NCBI GenBank assembly: GCA_958295665.1
Contig: OY282558.1
Span: 334,711,106 to 334,775,105, forward strand
Length of the DNA: 64,000 nt
Origin: Tipula vernalis
Lineage: Eukaryota; Arthropoda; Insecta; Diptera; Tipulidae
Direction: 5' to 3'
Position 1 is the first letter of the stretch. Every line of letters begins with the position of its first letter. The notes under the pieces were generated by a model. The model did no database searches. It was given only the letters and a program-made list of their open reading frames with translations, and was not told the origin of the DNA. A program made the position numbers and the translations under genes. This document shows, one piece after another, positions 58,271 to 64,000 of this stretch.

Positions 58271-60697
58271 AGAATAATTTTACCTGCTATACAGTGGTGG
58301 GAGTTTAACAGAAAGAACAAATTGTTAAACACCTACTTAAACACCTTATTCAAAATTCGGTGTCAGAAAATTAATTTATTCTTCAATCGCACATGCAGAA
58401 GAAAAAACGTCATACCTAAATATATAAATGTCAAAATTAACATTAATTCAAAAGCCGCTATGATTGCTAAAAGAAATGCAGAAAAAATTTGGTTGTCAAA
58501 TGAAATTAAAACACAGTATACTAAGATTAATAATTTGTCTATGAAATTATTAAACTTACAACTGGAAATCGCAAGTAGATTTCATTACTTAGAATACATG
58601 GAAATTCTAAAAAAAGTGGATTTGAAAGTAGAGAAAAAACTGAAAACCAAAAGGAAAACAATAAAACATAAACTAAAACAACTTTTGGATAACCACAGAA
58701 TTAATTCAGAACGAAATTTACCTAGGACAACACACAGGTTTTACAAACGTCTCGAAAATTTAACGGACATTCAATTTGAACAGAAAGAGATATGTTTATT
58801 GGAAAAAGGATTAAAATATAGTACAACGCCCTGCAATAATATAAAAAATATGAACAAACATCTGTTAAATATAGAAAATGCCATATCTAAGACTAAGTCA
58901 GAGCACCAATCAGATATAAGGACTTTGATTGTGGACAAAATACGAAATTATAATCCAAGACCAATTAATATATGCAGTGACAACAAAATCATTAATAAAA
59001 TTAAAAGAAAAATAACCCAAAATAAGGCAATAATAACAAAAGCTGACAAGGGAAACACTATGGTTATAATGAAATTGGATGATTACAGTACAAAAGTCAA
59101 CGATTATATAATTAATAATGACTTAATAGAACTAAATAATGATCCAACTGATCTATACCAAAAGATGATTAAAGAGGTTATAAATAAATCAAATAATCTA
59201 ATGGATAATAGAGAAATCAATAATAATAAAATGATAAAACCTGCTGCACCAATTTTAAGAGGAATGCCAAAAATACATAAGGCAAATATGCCAATTAGAC
59301 CAGTAATTAATTTTACAACGGCTCCATCTTATAAAATATCAAAATTCGTAAACAAATGGCTTTGCAACTACATAAAATTTGAGAGGGACCAATCTGTCAA
59401 AAACAATATTGAACTTGTCAATAAAATAGAAGGAATTGATATACCAACCAACGGTAAACTGGCTTCATTTGATGTTACTAACATGTATTCCAACATACCT
59501 GTTCAAGAAACAATATCTATTACAAAACAGCTATTACTAAACAGTTCAATCAATAGGAATATTGTGGACGATATCATGAAACTTCTCAACGAAATAACAA
59601 AGCAAAATTATTTTAAATTTAACGAGAAATATTATAAACAAACCGATGGACTCCCAATGGGCAGCCCATTATCAGGAACGTTGGCAAATATTTATTTAAA
59701 TAATTTTGAAAAGGAACATATCTTAAGCCATACAAATATTTATTATAAGAACATTAAATATTGGCACAGATATGTAGATGATATACTATTTATCTACACG
59801 GGTACAAATCGGCAAATGAATCAACTATTAAATTATATCAACTCTATACATCCTAAAATTAAATTCACACTAGAAATGGAGGAAGAGAAAAGTATAAATT
59901 TTTTGGATTTAACTATAAAAAATGTTGATCAAAAACATAAATTTAAAATATTCAGAAAACCAACCCAAACGGACCAAACTATTGATAGTAAATCAAATCA
60001 TCCTTTACAACATAAAATGGCAGCGTATAATCATATGATAAATCGATTAAATATTATACCAATGACACAAGCGGATCAACTAGAAAAGTTAAACATAATA
60101 AAATACATCGCAAGTCAAAATGGATATAGACCTAAAATAATAGATCAAATTAATTTATCATACAAAAACAAAATAATGTATCGAAATTATACAACATTAA
60201 ATTTAGAAGAAGATACATCTAAAATATACATTTCAATGGAATATAACAGCTTCACGAGTTCTAAAATACAAAAAATATTTCGGAATTTTGGCTATACAAT
60301 TGCTTTTAAAACTCAACAAAACCTCGAAATGCAATTAAAGCCTAAGAAAGAAGAAATTTTAGACACTGGAGTATATCAGTTGATTTGTTCAGATTGTCCT
60401 GCTTTCTACATAGGACAAACAGGTAGATCCTTCGGTCAAAGATATAAAGAACACGTTCGTGATATTGGTAAAATGTATGCGACATCAAACTTTGCTATAC
60501 ATATCAATACAACACAACATAACTATATAGACATGAATACTAACATGAAAATTCTATATACAATGAGAAAAGGTGATAATATGGACCGAATGGAAGAATT
60601 ATTGATCTATAAAAACAGAAGAAATAATAATTTACTTAATAATAAGATTAATACTCCTGTAAATAAAATATACGACATAATAATTCGAAATTCTTGA
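58271..60697 (+). CDS. Penelope-like reverse transcriptase with GIY-YIG endonuclease
   Basis: The frame is open from 58271 (stop at 58268) to the TGA at 60696-60698. The first in-frame ATG is at 58460, giving about 745 residues; an upstream exon may supply more. Counting from 58322 as residue 1: a basic coiled N-terminal part; ADKGN (241) and GMPKIHK (314), both typical of Penelope-type RT; FDVTNMYSNIP (383, catalytic Asp); GLPMGSPLSG (433); WHRYVDDILF (481, YxDD box); INFLDL (525). The C-terminal GIY-YIG nuclease follows: GVYQLICSDC (683) with a CxxC pair, AFYIGQTGRSFGQRYKEH (694) with the catalytic Arg, and RMEELLIYK (746) with the Glu. No stop or frameshift interrupts it. It would reverse-transcribe its RNA and nick target DNA. 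Confidence 0.95.
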   Translation, partial: RIILPAIQWWEFNRKNKLLNTYLNTLFKIRCQKINLFFNRTCRRKNVIPKYINVKININSKAAMIAKRNAEKIWLSNEIKTQYTKINNLSMKLLNLQLEIASRFHYLEYMEILKKVDLKVEKKLKTKRKTIKHKLKQLLDNHRINSERNLPRTTHRFYKRLENLTDIQFEQKEICLLEKGLKYSTTPCNNIKNMNKHLLNIENAISKTKSEHQSDIRTLIVDKIRNYNPRPINICSDNKIINKIKRKITQNKAIITKADKGNTMVIMKLDDYSTKVNDYIINNDLIELNNDPTDLYQKMIKEVINKSNNLMDNREINNNKMIKPAAPILRGMPKIHKANMPIRPVINFTTAPSYKISKFVNKWLCNYIKFERDQSVKNNIELVNKIEGIDIPTNGKLASFDVTNMYSNIPVQETISITKQLLLNSSINRNIVDDIMKLLNEITKQNYFKFNEKYYKQTDGLPMGSPLSGTLANIYLNNFEKEHILSHTNIYYKNIKYWHRYVDDILFIYTGTNRQMNQLLNYINSIHPKIKFTLEMEEEKSINFLDLTIKNVDQKHKFKIFRKPTQTDQTIDSKSNHPLQHKMAAYNHMINRLNIIPMTQADQLEKLNIIKYIASQNGYRPKIIDQINLSYKNKIMYRNYTTLNLEEDTSKIYISMEYNSFTSSKIQKIFRNFGYTIAFKTQQNLEMQLKPKKEEILDTGVYQLICSDCPAFYIGQTGRSFGQRYKEHVRDIGKMYATSNFAIHINTTQHNYIDMNTNMKILYTMRKGDNMDRMEELLIYKNRRNNNLLNNKINTPVNKIYDIIIRNS

Positions 60698-60770
60698 TCA
60701 AGTAGGCTATGACGTAGGGATAAAACAGGTATATAAAGATGACAGAATCCATAATTTTCTTTAGTAGTTC

Positions 60771-60812
60771 GGTAACTGAAGATGATTACTTGTTAATCGA
60801 AATCGATATTAC
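60771..60812 (+). ncRNA. Hammerhead-ribozyme-like motif in the Penelope 3' region
   Basis: The order of parts is that of a type I hammerhead. Helix I 3' strand GUAA (60772-60775) is followed by core CUGAAGA (60776-60782), helix II GAUUA/UAAUC (60784-60788/60794-60798) with a 5-base loop, GAAA (60799-60802), and a very short self-complementary helix III AUCGAU (60802-60807). Cleavage is expected after A60808, and helix I 5' strand UUAC (60809-60812) pairs fully with GUAA. One base, U60783, is extra between the core and helix II. Minimal hammerheads with palindromic helix III are reported for Penelope-like elements, where they act as dimers. Confidence 0.65.
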
Positions 60813-60944
60813 AAAAATAAAAAATAAAAAATAATTCCACATAAACGGAAGTTTAATAGATAATTAAAATAAAATTTGTTTTATTTTATTTTTACAATAT
60901 AAGAACAAATTGAGATAATTTCTTGTGGAACTTACTATAATTGG

Positions 60945-61561
60945 TACCATTATTCTTTATGACCAACAAACCAAATACACTTATGCCAACGTTTTTTCCA
61001 GAATGTCAAGAAGGATCGATAAGGGTCGATTTTTTGGCCAAACAATCACGTACATATATGCAGTGTGAGATGGCCCATTATCATGATGTAAAAACCAATC
61101 CCCATAACTCTGAACGCTTCTGGCGAATAGCTTCACGCAAACAAGATACATATAATGCTCAAAAAATATTCCTTGTTAACAGTTTGACTCGACAGAAGGA
61201 ATTCATAATGCACTACTTGTTTTTCGACTTGCTTTGACGTGGGGTTTTCGGTCTCTTACCTCACCTTTCGCACGATATTCACTTGATTGGTCATGTCTCA
61301 CCGCTCGTAATAATGCGTTTGATGACGTTCTGTTAGTGTCAGAAATCATTATTTCACAGACTTTTTTTAGCACTAAATCCTTGACTTCCTTGGCGTGGTT
61401 TTCATCGGTAGATGTCGAAGGACGGCAAGGACGCTCATCGTCTTCAACGCGTTCTTTGCCTTCGTTGAACAACTTATACCAATCATAAACACGCGCAATG
61501 AACAATGTTTTCTCACCGAAAGCTTTTAGCAATTTCAAGCTTTATCAACTTTTTCACTCAT
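60945..61561 (-). pseudogene. mariner transposase pseudogene, internally deleted
   Basis: Minus strand from an ATG at 61559-61561: MSEKVDKA, a premature stop, then KAFGEKTLFIARVYDWYKLF and NEGKERVEDDERPCRPSTST (about 61530-61420). This is the DNA-binding domain of an irritans-like mariner. After about 61240 the sequence jumps to VNKEYFLSI, IRQKRSELW, HHDNGPSHTAY-like words (about 61090-61060, the second catalytic Asp block) and further C-terminal scraps to about 60945. The block with the first catalytic Asp is deleted. Confidence 0.8.
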
Positions 61562-64000
61562 TTTAAAAATCGGCAACTTTTAAAATCGCGAAATTTGCAC
61601 AGTTTGTTTTTTTCTGTTTGATCACAGTGAAACCTTGAAATATGAAGAAGAGTGTAAAATACGGCAATGTACCAAATTGGACGTAAATATATAATCTAAC
61701 AAAGACGCACATCACGTGGAAGAAGCGGCTAAGCCTCGGAAGTGCTGCCTAGAACACCAGAATTCCTTGCGATTATTTTAGGAGATAGACATGCTATCCA
61801 ACCATGCAATAATCATTTATAAAACATGGTGTACGTCATGGTGTTTGTGGTGGTTCATTCAGTCGGAGAATAGACAGACGATGCTTACCTTTAATTTATT
61901 ATTTGTGATATATTCAAATGAGTTATGTATGTGCTCCAAAATAAAATGTTTGTTTGCTTTTATATAATGTTTTAAGGGAAGTTTAAATGTTTAAATAGAG
62001 CACTGTTAAACAAAAGAACATCATTCAGAAGGAGTTTGATAAAGGTTTATTTTTGGAGTACTGGTTACAAGGATTACCAAAAAAAAAACAAAAAGAAACC
62101 GAAAAGTTTGAAATGTGGGAACTTAAGTAATAGTAAACCATGAAAAGCAAGCGAAGAAATGATGCCAGTGATATACACAAGACTAAAACAAGTAAAAGAT
62201 TAAAATAATAGTGAATTGGTTGAACTTGAATGATTTTAAGTTGAACGGCTATATTTCCATCTTAACGGGTTTTAGTTAATTTTTGATATTTTTCACCTAA
62301 GTATTTTGACAACAAAAAAATGAATCAAAGCATCGATCAACGTTTCCAACTAAATATTTTTAAATGAACTGACACTTGGTAACCACATGTACTCTTTTTG
62401 TCATTTGCCCGTCCAATTCGGTAATAAAACCCCTTGCTTTCTTTAGTTTACTATACAGTCCAATTTTCAAAGTATTTCGTATTACTATACCATTTATATC
62501 GCTGGTGCACATTTTAAATTAAAATGTAAAAGTATGTTTTGCTTATCAGTCAATTGCAAAAATTTTCCATTCATCGATATATTAGTATTACGTAATTAAT
62601 AAAGCATATTGTTAATAAATACCAACTGAATAATTCAATTACTAATAAAATTTGGCGGGAACATACGAGTATTGCCATTCACAATTTCAGCAGAAGAGAA
62701 AAAGTAAAAAACAAATTAATTTTCTTAATTACAACATACTTCATTGTACAGACCTAACAATATTTCTTCGTTGCATCAAGAAAAGATGAACACACTCACA
62801 CAATAAATATGACCTTTCATTTAAATTATATTGTAATTTATTCGATCCAAAAATTATTTTTAGGAGTGTTAATATAATTTTGTGTATAAAATTGAAAAGA
62901 ATTACATTTGAGCGCGGCAAATACTAAAAAGTTGCTGTGTTGTTATTATGTTCGACATTCAAAACTAATTTAATATATATTCTATTACAATAGGTAAGCG
63001 GTACATACATTATTATTAAAATTTACATATTTATTCAATCACAAGAACACAAATACATTATACATACAATGATGTATACAACAGCGTGCTAAAGATCATT
63101 TCCTCAAGTTTTAAAATTTGTGTTGATTCATCACAATTTTTGTTTTTCTTTCGTATTCTTCTTGTTTCTTTGAAGCTGCTTGAGTTTTTGTTAAATTTCT
63201 TCCATCCCTATTTGTATATTCTAAACGTGTAATGGGGATTTTTTTTTTTTTTTTTGAATTATAAAAAATGTTTATCAAATATAAAATATTGTTAAATAAT
63301 TTCTATAAATAAAATGATTTTTTTCAACTAAGTCAAATACAAGCATGCAAACAATTTAACCTGTTTTTCTATATAATTTATACATACAGATACATTGTGT
63401 CTGTTTGTTATAAAAGATAACAGGTGATATGGGTAATTCTTTTAATGTGTTTGAAAGAAGTACAAAAAAAAATTGTGTATCAAGATAATAATAATAATCA
63501 TCGTATCGTAATTTTAGCGCAAATTTATAACATTTATTTTTGATTATGATAACGAAAGAAATACAAAAAAAATGGCATGAATCACACGCGTACTCGTACA
63601 TTCAAAATGTCTAATCTAACAACAAGTAATAATAATAAAAAAGAAATGTTTTAAAATTATACATTCATTTTTGATGGTTAAATATAATGCGCGGTTCGTG
63701 ATTTACCGGATGGCGCATATGTCTATCTACACATGGTTGCATGTAAATTGTTTTCAGCGCAGACAAAATATTAGAGATTTTTGTCGATTTATCCGTTTTT
63801 TGTGTTTTATAACTTAGGAAAGTGCACAATAATCGAACGGCAGTCCATCGCAAGCTCTCAAAAATTCCAGGGTTTATGAGAGAGTTAAAAGGTAAAAAAT
63901 TGTGACCCTTAAATAATGGTTTATTGATAATTTATTCTCTTCACAAAAAATAAGGAGTGCCTATTTCAAATAGGTGTCTGCAGCGCATCTTTAAATCTTT
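61562..64000. other. Unassigned AT-rich DNA
   Basis: No gene family, terminal inverted repeat or RNA gene seen in about 2.4 kb. A T run lies at about 63240-63255 and (aat)-type runs near 63490 and 63625. Confidence 0.45.

Larger units (their letters stand above)
58271..60900 (+). mobile_element. Penelope-like retroelement
   Basis: One intact RT plus GIY-YIG gene and a 3' region with a hammerhead-like fold make up the element. No upstream copy of the 3' region (the pseudo-LTR found in many Penelope elements) was found in front, so this is probably a 5'-truncated insertion. Exact limits are uncertain: the left is set by the open frame, the right by the A-rich stretch after the ribozyme. No target duplication could be fixed. 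Confidence 0.85.

Noticed and set aside
1..64000. CRISPR arrays, operons, bacterial promoters or ribosome binding sites
   Set aside because: The window is clearly eukaryotic, and no regularly spaced short direct repeats of CRISPR type were seen.

Overview
This is an AT-rich eukaryotic window with no complete host gene that I can recognise. The mix of mobile elements (mariner, Tc1, piggyBac, hAT, Penelope-like, R1-type LINEs, Ty3/gypsy, a tRNA-derived SINE), the tiny GT-AG introns and the frequent 'acatatgtatgta'-type stretches suggest an insect, most likely a fly (Diptera). The species cannot be named from the sequence. It reads as intergenic or intronic DNA filled with mobile elements of different ages, many nested in one another.

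Layout. 1-3 kb: unrecognised AT-rich DNA with one candidate host exon that ends in a consensus splice donor (2529/2530). 3-9 kb: inverted-repeat DNA. It holds a 347-bp fold-back element, two copies of a non-autonomous Tc1-like element (3668-4369, 7964-8918), a fold-back element whose arms are tandem arrays in opposite orientation (4500-5758), a three-unit tandem repeat, and a large fold-back whose right arm was later hit by the second Tc1-like copy. 9-12.5 kb: decayed LINE pieces, an inverted repeat cluster and a hAT-type non-autonomous element with an exact 8-bp target duplication. 14.2-14.8 kb: a TATA/Inr core promoter and possible short exons. 15.5-30.7 kb: a MITE, a G-poor minisatellite-like tract, two mariner pseudogenes, a hAT transposase pseudogene, three LINE fragments, a lone LTR with a primer-binding site, a Tc1 fragment, a near-perfect 344-bp palindrome and a tRNA-SINE.

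33.6-39.3 kb: a broken Ty3/gypsy retrotransposon on the minus strand, its integrase split by a 1559-bp Tc1-like transposon. That transposon keeps its terminal repeats, TA duplication, DD34E residues and a probable 119-bp intron. 39.6-48.5 kb: a further Tc1/mariner-superfamily pseudogene, a SINE fragment, a MITE and a long minus-strand R1-type LINE split by a 1001-bp hAT-type element (8-bp duplication cctgtccc). 50.5-52.4 kb: a piggyBac pseudogene with a hairpin element inside it. 52.5-56.3 kb: extremely AT-rich DNA with one possible first coding exon.

58.3-60.8 kb: the standout feature, a Penelope-like element on the plus strand with an unbroken reverse transcriptase plus GIY-YIG endonuclease reading frame (791 codons in the open frame), followed 80 bp later by a fold that matches a hammerhead ribozyme core. 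It is the only long intact reading frame in the window. Past it lie an internally deleted mariner pseudogene and about 2.4 kb with nothing I recognise.
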